64,000 bases of DNA from Aphodosoma sp045126975 (GTDB lineage: Bacteria > Bacteroidota > Bacteroidia > Bacteroidales > Paludibacteraceae): assembly GCA_045126975.1 (NCBI GenBank), contig JBGVPL010000029.1:11312-75311 (forward strand), read 5' to 3'. The position numbers were made by a program, and so were the translations under genes. The notes beneath the pieces are model-generated. The model worked only from the letters and a program-made list of their open reading frames with translations. It did not search any database and was not told where the DNA came from. Positions 50,942 through 60,252 of the stretch are shown here, piece after piece (position 1 is the first letter of the stretch; each line of letters opens with the position of its first letter).

Positions 50942-52402
50942 TTATTTAACAATAACCTTAGCAGTAGCGTTAGCAACTTTAACGATATAAGCACCTTGAG
51001 CGAGGTTGCCGTTTTGAGCTGTTACGTTTTGACCTGTAACTGTGAAGATTTGGAATTCGCCTTCAGCAACTACGAGACCACCTTCAGTATAAACGTTAGC
51101 AACTGTTACGTCTTCAACAGCAACGTTAGTCATACCATTATCATCAACATCTTGGTCTTGTTTGATTTCTTTACCATCAGCAGAGAAAGTATAACGAGCA
51201 AGACCATTTTCACCTACATATAGATAGATATCCATAGCATCTTCGTTAGAGATATTAGGTTCAGCAAAAGCAGGAGCTGTACGATAACCATTAGATGTAC
51301 CACCGAAACCATTTTTAGGGAATTGATAGATCAATTCAGCAGTTTGGAATGACAAAGATTCATCAGCATATTTGATGATAGCGAAAGAAGATTCAGGAGC
51401 TTTAGCTGTATTTGTAGCAGCGCAACACATGAAGTATTCAGTTTCGCCAGCAGCATTAACAAGTTGGAAGTCAGTGATACCATTGTGACCTTGGTTCATA
51501 GTACCGAGAATAGGAAGAGAGTTACCTTCTGCATCATAGAAACAGTCGATACGAGTACCTTTACCATCAGCATATTGATAGAGAGTTGGGAATGTAGCGT
51601 TACCATCTACATAGAACAAATCTTCAGAGATAGGCATGATTTGAGGAGCCGAGCCTGGGTTTACAGAAGCATCGCCTTCGAAAAGAGGGTCGAGAGTAAC
51701 CAATTCAGCAGCACCCGCAACGCCATCTTCGATAACCCAACGGAAAGCATTCATAGCACTTGCATTCATTGCCATAACAACAGCATAGTCTTCAACATCG
51801 CCCCAAACACCGAAAGCATCAAAACGAATGGTCAATTCGGCATACTCAGGGTTATTAGCAATTACTTCATTAATAAGTTCAGTACATTCACCAGTTTCGA
51901 TGTCAACTTTGTAGACCATCATTGGTTTAGTAGCAGCATCGATACACGGACCTACAAGAAAATTACCTTCTGAATCAAGTTTGATGTCATTGTTAGGAAG
52001 AGTTACAGCAGAAACTGTTGTTGCGCTATCAGTACCTTCGTTGTTAACTTTTGTAAATGCATTTGCAGAAAGAGAAATTGTTTTTTCATATTTACCAGTA
52101 ACACCATCAACTACGATAATAGAGTGAGCTCCGCCACTAGTGTTTCTATAGCAAACATACATTTTTCTATCTTTTGCAACCATACCACGAACTTGCCCCG
52201 CACCACCGAGGTCTGTATTAACATAGTTACCTGCTCTTGATGCAATAATCCATTGGTTTACGAGTTGATAATCACCTTTTCTTTCATAAGTTTCCGCTGG
52301 TTCTTTAACTGGTTCTTTAAGAGTTACAGTTTGAGCCATAGCACCTACTGAAACTACTGCAGCAAAAAGGAATGCTGCCACTTTAAGTAAATTTCTTTTC
52401 AT
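50942..52402 (-). CDS. Secreted beta-propeller-like protein with T9SS sorting domain
   Basis: A 486-residue secreted protein with signal peptide MKRNLLKVAAFLFAAVVSVGAMAQ. The body has propeller-like blades (VRGMVAKDRKMYVCYRNTSG, IKLDSEGNFLVGPCIDA, EYFMCCAATNTAKAPESSF) and the end is a short T9SS type A domain (FQIFTVTGQNVTAQNGN to AKVIVK). It resembles DUF4623-like proteins of Bacteroidales; the ligand is unknown. It has its own promoter and terminator, so it forms a separate unit within the cluster and may be strongly expressed. Confidence 0.82.
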   Translation of the reverse strand: MKRNLLKVAAFLFAAVVSVGAMAQTVTLKEPVKEPAETYERKGDYQLVNQWIIASRAGNYVNTDLGGAGQVRGMVAKDRKMYVCYRNTSGGAHSIIVVDGVTGKYEKTISLSANAFTKVNNEGTDSATTVSAVTLPNNDIKLDSEGNFLVGPCIDAATKPMMVYKVDIETGECTELINEVIANNPEYAELTIRFDAFGVWGDVEDYAVVMAMNASAMNAFRWVIEDGVAGAAELVTLDPLFEGDASVNPGSAPQIMPISEDLFYVDGNATFPTLYQYADGKGTRIDCFYDAEGNSLPILGTMNQGHNGITDFQLVNAAGETEYFMCCAATNTAKAPESSFAIIKYADESLSFQTAELIYQFPKNGFGGTSNGYRTAPAFAEPNISNEDAMDIYLYVGENGLARYTFSADGKEIKQDQDVDDNGMTNVAVEDVTVANVYTEGGLVVAEGEFQIFTVTGQNVTAQNGNLAQGAYIVKVANATAKVIVK

Positions 52403-52471
52403 AGCTTTAAAATTTAATGATTAATGAATATTATTGTTTTAAGATTAATTAAAAACTCATCTTTATTTTTC

Positions 52472-52502
52472 CAAAGTTAGATATTATTTTTGAAACTTCA
52501 AA
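52472..52502 (-). promoter_or_regulatory. Bacteroides-type promoter for the beta-propeller T9SS gene
   Basis: On the minus strand TTTG (52499-52502), 19-base spacer and TAACTTTG (52472-52479), exact matches. The -33 element lies inside the last codons of the GHL10 gene. Confidence 0.8.
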
Positions 52503-55288
52503 ATTTCAAAATCTGTTTTATAACATATTTTCAACAAATATACACCTTGCGACAAATCACTGATATTGAAAGTCATATTATCACCAACAGTTAGTTTAGA
52601 CATTTCGAAATCGGCTATTTTTTGTCCAGATACGGAATAAATGGTAACAGACTCCAAATCTTTATTGCTAAAATCGGCATAAATTGTAAGATTATTAGCG
52701 TCTAATACTACAATTCTGGCTTTGCCATTTTCATTCAATGCCTCTACGCTTACGACATCAGACAATGTTACCATCACGGTATCGCTATAGGCGGTAGAAT
52801 AACCATGAGGTTTATCGGCTTTCATACGAAGATAGTAGGTTGTGTATTTCAAACCTGTAAATTCATACTCAAAAGTGTAGGCATCGACAGTGCGAACAGT
52901 GGTTGAGCGAGAAGGGAATTTACTTGAAGTAGATAGTTCGACACGGAAACCGTTGGCTGGCTGCTCTGCCCAAGTCAATAGAATAGATTTAGCATCGAAA
53001 GTTTCGCCATTGCGAGGAGAGAGAATTGTTGGTACAGGGATTTCGATGTCTTTTGTTGTAAATGCGAGAGTAGGACTAACGGCTGAAACTATACCTGCTA
53101 CAACTGATACACGCGCATAATAAGTTGTACTATAAACCAATACGCCATCAGGAATTTGCAATTGATTTTCAGCTAATGTAGAACTATAAACTATATTGAC
53201 TGCTTTAAACTCAATATCAGAAGATATTTCAAAAGTGTATTGAGGAGCGCCATAATTAGAAGCATCGTCCCATGTGAACAATGGGGTCAAATCCAAATCG
53301 GCAGCATTATTATCAGGAGAATTAAAACCAAAGAGTTTGGAAGTGAATTTACGAACTTCGCTCCAATCAGATGAGCCACCCTCATTGATTGTACGCACAC
53401 GCCAATAATAAGTGCCACCATCAACGATATTATACATCACTGTTGTATTAAATTCAGGGGCATCGACTGTACGTGTAGCAACCAAACTATCGAATTGCTC
53501 GTCTTTCGCCAATTGCCATTGATATTTAGCCCATTCGGCAGTGTTTTGTTCCCACTTGAAAAGACATGGCATCAACACAGCTGCATCATTGAGCGGATAG
53601 ACAAGAGCTGGGGCAGCAGGATTAGCTACAGAGCCATTCAAAACAATAGGGGCACTCTCTGCGCCATAACGATTTACGGCAGTGAGAGCAAATGTGTAAC
53701 CTTCAGCATATTCGGTAGGAATCTCATACTTCAAACTATCGAATACCAAATCAATCAAATGTTTTGGTGCATATTTGTCGGCACCGCTATAGCCTTCTGG
53801 AATGGCATAAACAGCAGTACGGTACAATGGCGATTCATTTTTCCAAGTCAAAAGGTTGTCGGTTTTGACAAAATCAGTTGGTGATGCAGGCACCGAATTA
53901 TCTTTCCAATTGATGTGAGGAGTAAGAATTTTGGTTGTATAAACACGAAGTTTGAGATATTGAATGAAACTTTTTGTGTTTACTGTTTTATTGGTATTAT
54001 ACATGACAGAACCAGGAGCATCATTAACATCATACATACGGTTGTAGTTGATTTGTGCACCGATTTCACCCTGTTTGAAAGAACGTTTTTGTGGAATGTG
54101 GGATGAGGAATGAGGAACCGAAGGTCTTTGAGCCTTTGGCGATAAAATGAGGAATGAATCTACATCAGTTTCATTTTCCAAAGCAATTGCCTCAATATTA
54201 GAGAAACCACGACGTTGAGGTGCAGGCGAAGCAGAACCATTAAGAGCCGAAACGGAATGACTTGCATAGAAATGACGGCCAAAACGGCTTGAAATTTCTG
54301 ACCACCAATTAGATAATACACCAAATGGATAAGCACTTGTAGTAGTCCAATATAGTTGAGGAGAAATATAATCTACAGTGCCTTGCTCAAGCCAAGCAAT
54401 AGGGTCGCAATAAATTTCGGCATACATATTACCTGTCTGACCTACACCACCAGGGAGGGTAATACCATGCTCTTTAGCCACTTCTTTGTTGGTTGTCCAT
54501 GTACCAAAAGGAGAAACACCAAATTTGACGTATGGCTTGATGGCTTGAATTGTATCATAGACATCTTTAATCATCATATCGACATTCTCGCGACGCCAAT
54601 CGCCAAGGTCTTTCCCTTCAGGACGATATTTGTCTTGAGTAGCTTTATCGAGATTGGTTGACGTACCTCCATAAGCATAGAAATAGTCATCGAAAACGAT
54701 ACCATCGACATCATAACGCTCTACAATATCGGCAATAATCTCTTGAATGCGTTGACGCACTTCAGGAAGACCTGGATCGAGAATAGTAGTACCACTACCA
54801 TAATCGAGAATCCAATCGGGATGTTGCGCAGCATAATCATTTTCAAGGCTACTATATGTGTCCTCAGAAGAAGAATAACGATAAGGATTGAGCCAAGCAT
54901 GAAGTTCTATACCACGCTTATGAGCCTCTTGAATAGCAAATTCGAGTGGGTCATAACCTGGGTCAGCACCACGAGTGCCAGTAAGATAACGACACCAATT
55001 CTCATATTTTGAGTTGTACATTGCATCACTCATACCACGCACTTGAAAAAACGTAGCATTCATATTTGCTTCTTTAAGCGAATCGAGAATATTACAGAGT
55101 TCTTTCTTCTGCTGCTTACGAGCATTCTCTTTTTGAGCCTCTGTTCCATTGACAGGTATTGTTGTTTTAGGCCAGTCGATACCCCATACAGTAGTGAGCC
55201 ATGTGGCACGAAATTCGCGATTTTGAGCGACTACATCAATGCACAATGCACAATGCACAATGCACAATATCAAGAATAACTTTTTCAT
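52484..55288 (-). CDS. GHL10 (DUF187) glycoside hydrolase with T9SS sorting domain
   Basis: A 934-residue secreted hydrolase. The signal peptide LFLILCIVHCALCIDVVAQ has a heptad-encoded core. The GHL10 domain (about 24-375) shows FRATWLTTVWGIDWP, NATFFQVRGMSDAMY, GIELHAWLNPYRYS and VDGIVFDDYFYAYGG with the conserved acids. E. coli DigH of this family cleaves denuded peptidoglycan strands. Residues about 377-396 (SFLILSPKAQRPSVPHSSS) come from a dispersed spacer repeat inserted in frame. Fibronectin/Ig-like domains and a T9SS type A domain follow. 40 codons upstream of the ATG at 55288 are open but lie in a hairpin, so they are excluded. Confidence 0.9.
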   Translation of the reverse strand: MKKLFLILCIVHCALCIDVVAQNREFRATWLTTVWGIDWPKTTIPVNGTEAQKENARKQQKKELCNILDSLKEANMNATFFQVRGMSDAMYNSKYENWCRYLTGTRGADPGYDPLEFAIQEAHKRGIELHAWLNPYRYSSSEDTYSSLENDYAAQHPDWILDYGSGTTILDPGLPEVRQRIQEIIADIVERYDVDGIVFDDYFYAYGGTSTNLDKATQDKYRPEGKDLGDWRRENVDMMIKDVYDTIQAIKPYVKFGVSPFGTWTTNKEVAKEHGITLPGGVGQTGNMYAEIYCDPIAWLEQGTVDYISPQLYWTTTSAYPFGVLSNWWSEISSRFGRHFYASHSVSALNGSASPAPQRRGFSNIEAIALENETDVDSFLILSPKAQRPSVPHSSSHIPQKRSFKQGEIGAQINYNRMYDVNDAPGSVMYNTNKTVNTKSFIQYLKLRVYTTKILTPHINWKDNSVPASPTDFVKTDNLLTWKNESPLYRTAVYAIPEGYSGADKYAPKHLIDLVFDSLKYEIPTEYAEGYTFALTAVNRYGAESAPIVLNGSVANPAAPALVYPLNDAAVLMPCLFKWEQNTAEWAKYQWQLAKDEQFDSLVATRTVDAPEFNTTVMYNIVDGGTYYWRVRTINEGGSSDWSEVRKFTSKLFGFNSPDNNAADLDLTPLFTWDDASNYGAPQYTFEISSDIEFKAVNIVYSSTLAENQLQIPDGVLVYSTTYYARVSVVAGIVSAVSPTLAFTTKDIEIPVPTILSPRNGETFDAKSILLTWAEQPANGFRVELSTSSKFPSRSTTVRTVDAYTFEYEFTGLKYTTYYLRMKADKPHGYSTAYSDTVMVTLSDVVSVEALNENGKARIVVLDANNLTIYADFSNKDLESVTIYSVSGQKIADFEMSKLTVGDNMTFNISDLSQGVYLLKICYKTDFEILKFQK
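54101..54159. repeat. Spacer repeat inserted in the GHL10 gene
   Basis: GGAATGA/GGATGAG heptads plus a copy of the dispersed 30-base repeat (GGTCTTTGAGCCTTT) also found in the PASTA-rluD spacer. The insertion keeps the reading frame. Confidence 0.78.
55238..55268 (-). repeat. TTGTGCA heptads forming the GHL10 signal peptide
   Basis: Four words at codons about 7-17 encode LCIVHCALCI, identical to the peptide in paralogue 2 of the phosphodiester glycosidases. Confidence 0.88.
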
Positions 55289-55308
55289 AATAAATCTATT
55301 TTTATTGT

Positions 55309-55339
55309 GATAGTGCGAGGTTATCAGCCTCGCACTATC
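55309..55339. repeat. Perfect hairpin in the GHL10 leader
   Basis: Arms GATAGTGCGAGG and CCTCGCACTATC with a 7-base loop, 21 bases before the GHL10 ATG. No U-run follows on the minus strand, so a processing or regulatory stem is as likely as a terminator. Confidence 0.8.
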
Positions 55340-55353
55340 TATATTGCGATTTT

Positions 55354-55424
55354 GAGACGCAATGTATTGCAATTTTGAGACGCAATGTATAGCTATTATG
55401 AGACGCAATGTATTGCGTCTCTAC
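55354..55424. repeat. Three tandem copies of the GAGACGCAATGTAT palindrome unit
   Basis: Units of about 23 bases starting GAGACGCAATGTAT. Only the last has the full palindrome with CTCTAC, and it abuts the TAG stop of the lipoprotein gene. Confidence 0.85.
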
Positions 55425-57139
55425 TAGAATAATTTACTTGGAGTTTTGTTGATTGCTACACCGTAGATGCTAACATTTGGTATAACGCACTCTATTTTGT
55501 TCAAGCCATCACCTGCAAGGTTTGGATTATAACGGTAAAGACCAGAAGGCACAGAGGCATCACCCGAACGAAGACCGAAATAAACACAGCCTGTAGCTTC
55601 GTCAAGAGCCAATTGGCAAATACCAATAAACTCACCCGAAGAACCTTCACCCATACCAGCTTCTGAAATCGGAGTAAGAGTTACGCCTGTATTTGCTGTT
55701 TTACATTTATATGTATCTTTCATCAAATCGGCAGAAGCAATAGCATCAACTTCTGAAAGTTGACAACGGAAAAGACCATCTTGACTATTACCATACGCTC
55801 CAAAATAGAACGCACCACTTTTAGCATCATATGCAAAAGATTTTACTGCAGCACCTGGAAGAATTTGACCTGATGCAGGAGGGAGATCCTGATCTGTACG
55901 AGCCGATTGAAGAATATCTGAATCAAGGAAACGAGAAATACCTGCAGAAGCATTATAAGTTTTACACCAATACCAAGTACCTTTCACCTTGCCAAAACAA
56001 GCATTCATTGCTCCATATACCAAACCATTTTGATAATAACCAAGATGGTCATTTTGCACATACCAAGGATATTTATCCAAAGAATATGTTGCATTACGAT
56101 CTGTCAATCTAATTTGATAAAAACCTGTATTACGATTAGCAACATAGAGATAATTACCTTCTGCATAACCATAGAATGGATCATCAAAAGCAGCACCCCC
56201 AACATTAGAAATCATAGTTTCAACTTTGCTACCATCTTTGCTCATAACAGTAATACGTCCATCCCCCATTACTCCATCAACATCATTCACATAAGTAAAC
56301 TGCATACCAGCATCAATAATATATAGCAAGGTATCAACAAAAACAATATTAAGAGCATGCTGACCTGATTTTACACCCATATCAAATGGTTGAATTTTAA
56401 TATCTTCTGGAGCTTCATCAAGCTTAAGAGCCATAATATTACCACCTTTCACTGCATAATAGAGAGTTGGCACCTCTTTGTTGTAAGCCACTTGCACATT
56501 GAGTTTTACCTCTTGAAGTGGACGACCACCGAGTGTTACATTAAGGCGAACTGTTTGAGAACCTACGTTTGCAAATTTCACTTTACCAGGATCTTCAGCA
56601 ACAACTGTTGTAACTTCATTACCATCGGCATCGGTAGTTCCTTCTGGGAAAGTCCAAGTATAGATAGCATCAAGATTTTCTGGGTTAGGAAGTTCGGTAT
56701 TGAACTCTACTAATGTAGTTTGCACTTCACAAAGACCACCTTCGATCTCTTTAAGTGTAAGAATAGGTTGAATATCACTAATATAAAGTGGATATGTGCA
56801 TTTTTTACCGTCAACTACGAGAGTAACATTACGTTGACCTGCCACTTTATATTTAACCACAACAGTATCGCTATTCACTGTACCAGAAACGATTTCGTCG
56901 CCACGTTGGAAATCAAAATTCCAAGTTGGATCACCTGTCAAGAAACTTGTATTGACGAATTGAATTTGTGCACCAACATAATAGTCGATAGTGTATGTTT
57001 CATCGACAATTGAGTATTCGAAAGCAACATCTTTGCTTGGAAGAGTCTCTTCTTCAGCAATATGGTCAACACAAGCCGAAAGCGAAAATGCCATTACTAA
57101 CGAAAGAAGGCTATATTTCAAAAAATTTATCGTTTTCAT
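55424..57139 (-). CDS. Surface lipoprotein with PKD-like and beta-propeller regions
   Basis: A 571-residue lipoprotein (lipobox LSACVD, Cys23; acidic residues follow, HIAEEE). A PKD-like region over about 35-230 includes PTWNFDFQRGDEIV and YTWTFPEGTTDADGN. A propeller-like region follows (YLYVANRNTGFYQIRL, FAYDAKSGAFYFGAYGNS, CQLALDEATGCVYFGLRSG). It lies 12 bases after a second lipoprotein gene and downstream of susD, the place of glycan-binding surface lipoproteins in polysaccharide-utilization loci. Binding of peptidoglycan or another polymer is an inference. Confidence 0.78.
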   Translation of the reverse strand: MKTINFLKYSLLSLVMAFSLSACVDHIAEEETLPSKDVAFEYSIVDETYTIDYYVGAQIQFVNTSFLTGDPTWNFDFQRGDEIVSGTVNSDTVVVKYKVAGQRNVTLVVDGKKCTYPLYISDIQPILTLKEIEGGLCEVQTTLVEFNTELPNPENLDAIYTWTFPEGTTDADGNEVTTVVAEDPGKVKFANVGSQTVRLNVTLGGRPLQEVKLNVQVAYNKEVPTLYYAVKGGNIMALKLDEAPEDIKIQPFDMGVKSGQHALNIVFVDTLLYIIDAGMQFTYVNDVDGVMGDGRITVMSKDGSKVETMISNVGGAAFDDPFYGYAEGNYLYVANRNTGFYQIRLTDRNATYSLDKYPWYVQNDHLGYYQNGLVYGAMNACFGKVKGTWYWCKTYNASAGISRFLDSDILQSARTDQDLPPASGQILPGAAVKSFAYDAKSGAFYFGAYGNSQDGLFRCQLSEVDAIASADLMKDTYKCKTANTGVTLTPISEAGMGEGSSGEFIGICQLALDEATGCVYFGLRSGDASVPSGLYRYNPNLAGDGLNKIECVIPNVSIYGVAINKTPSKLF

Positions 57140-57151
57140 AATCTCAAAGAA

Positions 57152-58090
57152 TTAGTTAAGTTCGATTTTAGTTTCGAGTGCTGTGCCTATAGCACCTTTT
57201 GAGTCAATACAACGAAGGTTTGCCTCAATATAGTAAGCACGAGAGAATTGCAACTCATAATATTGTTTTGATTTATTGAACAACAACTCGTCGATTGTAG
57301 TTTCATCGAAAAGAATAATCAAATCGGTAGGCACAATTTCAATCACTACATCACCACCTTCGGTTGTAGCATACTGACGCCAATTACGAGCAGGAGTTTT
57401 TGCTTCATATTCGGCTGCGGTAAGAGTATCCAAAGCAAAGTGAGCAGTCCAAGAGTCAGAGTTTGCATCGTATGTAGAATCTTTATATGCAGAAAAATCT
57501 TCAAGCAGATTCAATCCAGTAGGACCAAACATTTTTACGTAATCGGCATATTGCATCTTAATGAAGATACTATCTTTGAATTCTTGAGCAAAGTTAGCAC
57601 CAAAATTGTTTACAAAAGTAACAGAATCGGTATAAGCAAATGATTCCGGCTCAGCCACTGCGATAGAAGCAAGAGTATAACTTGTAGGGAATACATCAGT
57701 GAATGTATAAGCACGCAAAGTATTGTCCCAATACTCTTCTTTGTGAGAATAACCTGCAATATATTGAGGAACACGCACCTCCTCTTCTATGGATCTCGAC
57801 ATTGTGTAAGAGAAAGTAGAAAGAAGCGGACATGTAACTTGATAACTTTCGGAACGCACAACATTGTACCACACTTGAAGAGTATCAATCACAACATCAG
57901 GATTTGATGTATAGTATTGAGCTTTGAAAGCAACATCATTACCTGCTTTTGTAGTACTTGAAGCTAACTCCCAATATACTTGAGGAGCTATAGGACCGAC
58001 TTGAACCAATTCGTCGATTTTGTCGTGTTTGTCGCAACTTGCCAAAAAGGCAAGAGCAACAGCTACTATTGTTAAAAATTTTATTTTCAT
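57152..58090 (-). CDS. SusE-position surface lipoprotein
   Basis: Function not recognised beyond location. The 312 residues have a lipoprotein signal (LAFLASCDKHD, Cys19) and an all-beta body with no named domain I can identify (PQVYWELASSTTKAGNDVAF, YYELQFSRAYYIEANLRC). It starts 18 bases after susD, the usual position of SusE-like substrate-binding lipoproteins, and is probably co-transcribed with it. Confidence 0.75.
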   Translation of the reverse strand: MKIKFLTIVAVALAFLASCDKHDKIDELVQVGPIAPQVYWELASSTTKAGNDVAFKAQYYTSNPDVVIDTLQVWYNVVRSESYQVTCPLLSTFSYTMSRSIEEEVRVPQYIAGYSHKEEYWDNTLRAYTFTDVFPTSYTLASIAVAEPESFAYTDSVTFVNNFGANFAQEFKDSIFIKMQYADYVKMFGPTGLNLLEDFSAYKDSTYDANSDSWTAHFALDTLTAAEYEAKTPARNWRQYATTEGGDVVIEIVPTDLIILFDETTIDELLFNKSKQYYELQFSRAYYIEANLRCIDSKGAIGTALETKIELN

Positions 58091-58108
58091 AAAATCACTA
58101 TTTTAATA

Positions 58109-60085
58109 TTAATAAACAGGTTGAGTTCTTTCATAATCGATATAATCACCAATGTTACTTGTAGGCATTGGACAATTAGTTGGGATTACATTGATACCAA
58201 TTGCATTAGCTGGAGAAGGAGTTGTAAAATATCCCCAATCCATACGTTTACGCAACCAATCGCTATTTTTACGAGCACCGAGAGAATCGAGTTGACCCAC
58301 ATTATATTTATCCTCTGTTTCAGGGTCGTAATTCATACGTTGAACCCAAGCATTTGGTGAAAGTGGGAAATTTTGACCATAATCGACAGGAGAATCCCAA
58401 TAAGCCACGTTCAAGTTGAATGGACGAGTAAGAGAACCTGTGCCTTGGAAGAAAGCTTCTGGTTTTTTCTTAAAGTCACGACCGTCGTTAAGGTCTTTCA
58501 TCTCTTGTTCGTTATGAACATTTTTTACATCATAAACATATACTCCATTATACGAGATACCATTCTTAGAACTTGAATAGTTATAACGACGAACATCTGT
58601 CCATTGTTCTGAAAGAAGATACATCGCAACATATTTTTGTTGCATAAGCATGTCGATAGAGAATTTAGCCTCAGCAAGACGAATATCGCACAACCATTTG
58701 TATGATTGACCTTCAACAGAAGAAGCATTAGTATAATCAACACTATAACGACGCATGCTACGTTCAACTGCTTGCATCATAGTATTATAAGCCTCTGTTT
58801 GGAATGCTTGTTTTGCATCGCGCCAATATTGAGCTTCGGCTTTGATGAAAAGCAACTCTTCTTCAGTATAAATAGCCACATAACCATCATCTTTTGTATA
58901 AGGATTTGCTGCCATAATAGTAGCTTCAGTAATACCATAAAGGTCAGGGAAGTTAGTAGCTTTAAGCGAGATATCACTACCTTTGTTATTATCGAGATAA
59001 CGGAATGTTTGAGAACGAGCTTCACCATTATTGTCGGCACCACCACGAGGAGCCATCATACGAGAAGCACGAGGGTCGAGAGCAAGACCAATCATTGGTG
59101 TTACAGAACCAACATTAGCATCGGAATACATTCCCAAAAGATATTGACCAAAGAAACGAGAAGGGATTGCATCCGAAAGAAGATTACCACGTGACTCCCA
59201 AGAGTTGATAATTGGTTGCATTGGTCCCCAAGGACAGTTTTTCTCGCCTGAACCATCGGCTAAGAAAACATAACGAGGTTCTTCCCAATTAGGATCGCTC
59301 AAACAATCATCTACTGCTGCAATGATTTTTTCACAAGTCGCAGGGTTGTTGTCCCAGTTAGGAAGCATACGCACAAGCATACGAGCTTTAAGCGCTTTTG
59401 TGAATGCTTTCCATTTGCCAAGGTCGCCATGATAAATACGATCCATAGTAGCATTGATTGGCATATTGTCTTCGCAATTTACCCATTCTGGATCTTCGTA
59501 AAGAGCCAAAAGTTTATCTACTTCACGCAACATCCAAGCATAAACCTCTGCTTGAGATTCGTATTTAGGAGTAAACTTAGATTTATCTTCATAAACTGGG
59601 TTATTCCAATACTCTTCGAGGTCTTCAATATGACCATAACATTCGCGAAGAGGCATATCGCCATACATGTCAGTTGTCATAAGAGTAGAGTGAAGACGCA
59701 TAGTACGAGCAATAAGTGCAAAATTGCGATAATTATTTTTCTTTGCATCTTCAGTCAAAGAGAAGATATTAACACCAAGGTCGTAATAGTAACGACGCCA
59801 TTGTGGGTGACGGTTCATAGAGAGGAATGTCCAACCAGATTTATAACCATACGAACCTGTTTGTGAACGTCCGGCTGTTGTCAAACATTGACTCATATAA
59901 ACGCCATACTCAGCGTGGTCGTATTCCAACTGTGCAAGATAGAAAACAAGCACAGGAAGCACTTGGTCAGAAGTAACCGTTGTAGAGTTGTCGGGACTTG
60001 TATTAACATCAAGCCATTTCTCGCAGCTTGTCATAGAGAAGAAAGCTACAAGAACAACCATTAGATATATTGATATTTTTTTCAT
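58109..60085 (-). CDS. SusD/RagB family nutrient-binding lipoprotein
   Basis: A 658-residue lipoprotein (Cys21 in SMTSCEKWLDVNTSPD) that caps the SusC channel and binds substrate outside the outer membrane. The N-terminus with DVNTSPDNST and QLEYDHAEYGVYMSQ fits the SusD_2 subgroup, which includes many non-starch systems. Further TPR-like helices and EELLFIKAEAQYWRDAKQA (family signature) follow. The nearby genes rather than its own sequence suggest the substrate. Confidence 0.92.
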   Translation of the reverse strand: MKKISIYLMVVLVAFFSMTSCEKWLDVNTSPDNSTTVTSDQVLPVLVFYLAQLEYDHAEYGVYMSQCLTTAGRSQTGSYGYKSGWTFLSMNRHPQWRRYYYDLGVNIFSLTEDAKKNNYRNFALIARTMRLHSTLMTTDMYGDMPLRECYGHIEDLEEYWNNPVYEDKSKFTPKYESQAEVYAWMLREVDKLLALYEDPEWVNCEDNMPINATMDRIYHGDLGKWKAFTKALKARMLVRMLPNWDNNPATCEKIIAAVDDCLSDPNWEEPRYVFLADGSGEKNCPWGPMQPIINSWESRGNLLSDAIPSRFFGQYLLGMYSDANVGSVTPMIGLALDPRASRMMAPRGGADNNGEARSQTFRYLDNNKGSDISLKATNFPDLYGITEATIMAANPYTKDDGYVAIYTEEELLFIKAEAQYWRDAKQAFQTEAYNTMMQAVERSMRRYSVDYTNASSVEGQSYKWLCDIRLAEAKFSIDMLMQQKYVAMYLLSEQWTDVRRYNYSSSKNGISYNGVYVYDVKNVHNEQEMKDLNDGRDFKKKPEAFFQGTGSLTRPFNLNVAYWDSPVDYGQNFPLSPNAWVQRMNYDPETEDKYNVGQLDSLGARKNSDWLRKRMDWGYFTTPSPANAIGINVIPTNCPMPTSNIGDYIDYERTQPVY

Positions 60086-60097
60086 AAATAGATATTT

Positions 60098-60252
60098 AGT
60101 AGCGAGTAGCGAGTAACGAAATTTTTTTTGTACTCGGCTTCGCCTCGTTAGTTTTTATAGATTCTTAGTAGTAGAGACGCAATATATTGCGTCTGTACAT
60201 GAGTAGCGAGATTTTAGCTCTTCGCTTCGCCTCGTTAATAATTTTTTAACTT
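60098..60252 (-). repeat. SusC-SusD spacer made of repeats
   Basis: The spacer holds CTCGCTA leader words before susD (60098-60119), a CGGCTTCGCCTCGTTA segment twice (about 60134 and 60222), and a GAGACGCAATATATT palindrome (60171-60198). No promoter match is seen, so susC and susD are probably one transcript. Confidence 0.7.

Noticed and set aside
52484..55408. A 40-codon longer start of the GHL10 hydrolase
   Set aside because: The extension lies across a hairpin and has no signal-peptide character; the inner ATG gives a proper signal peptide.
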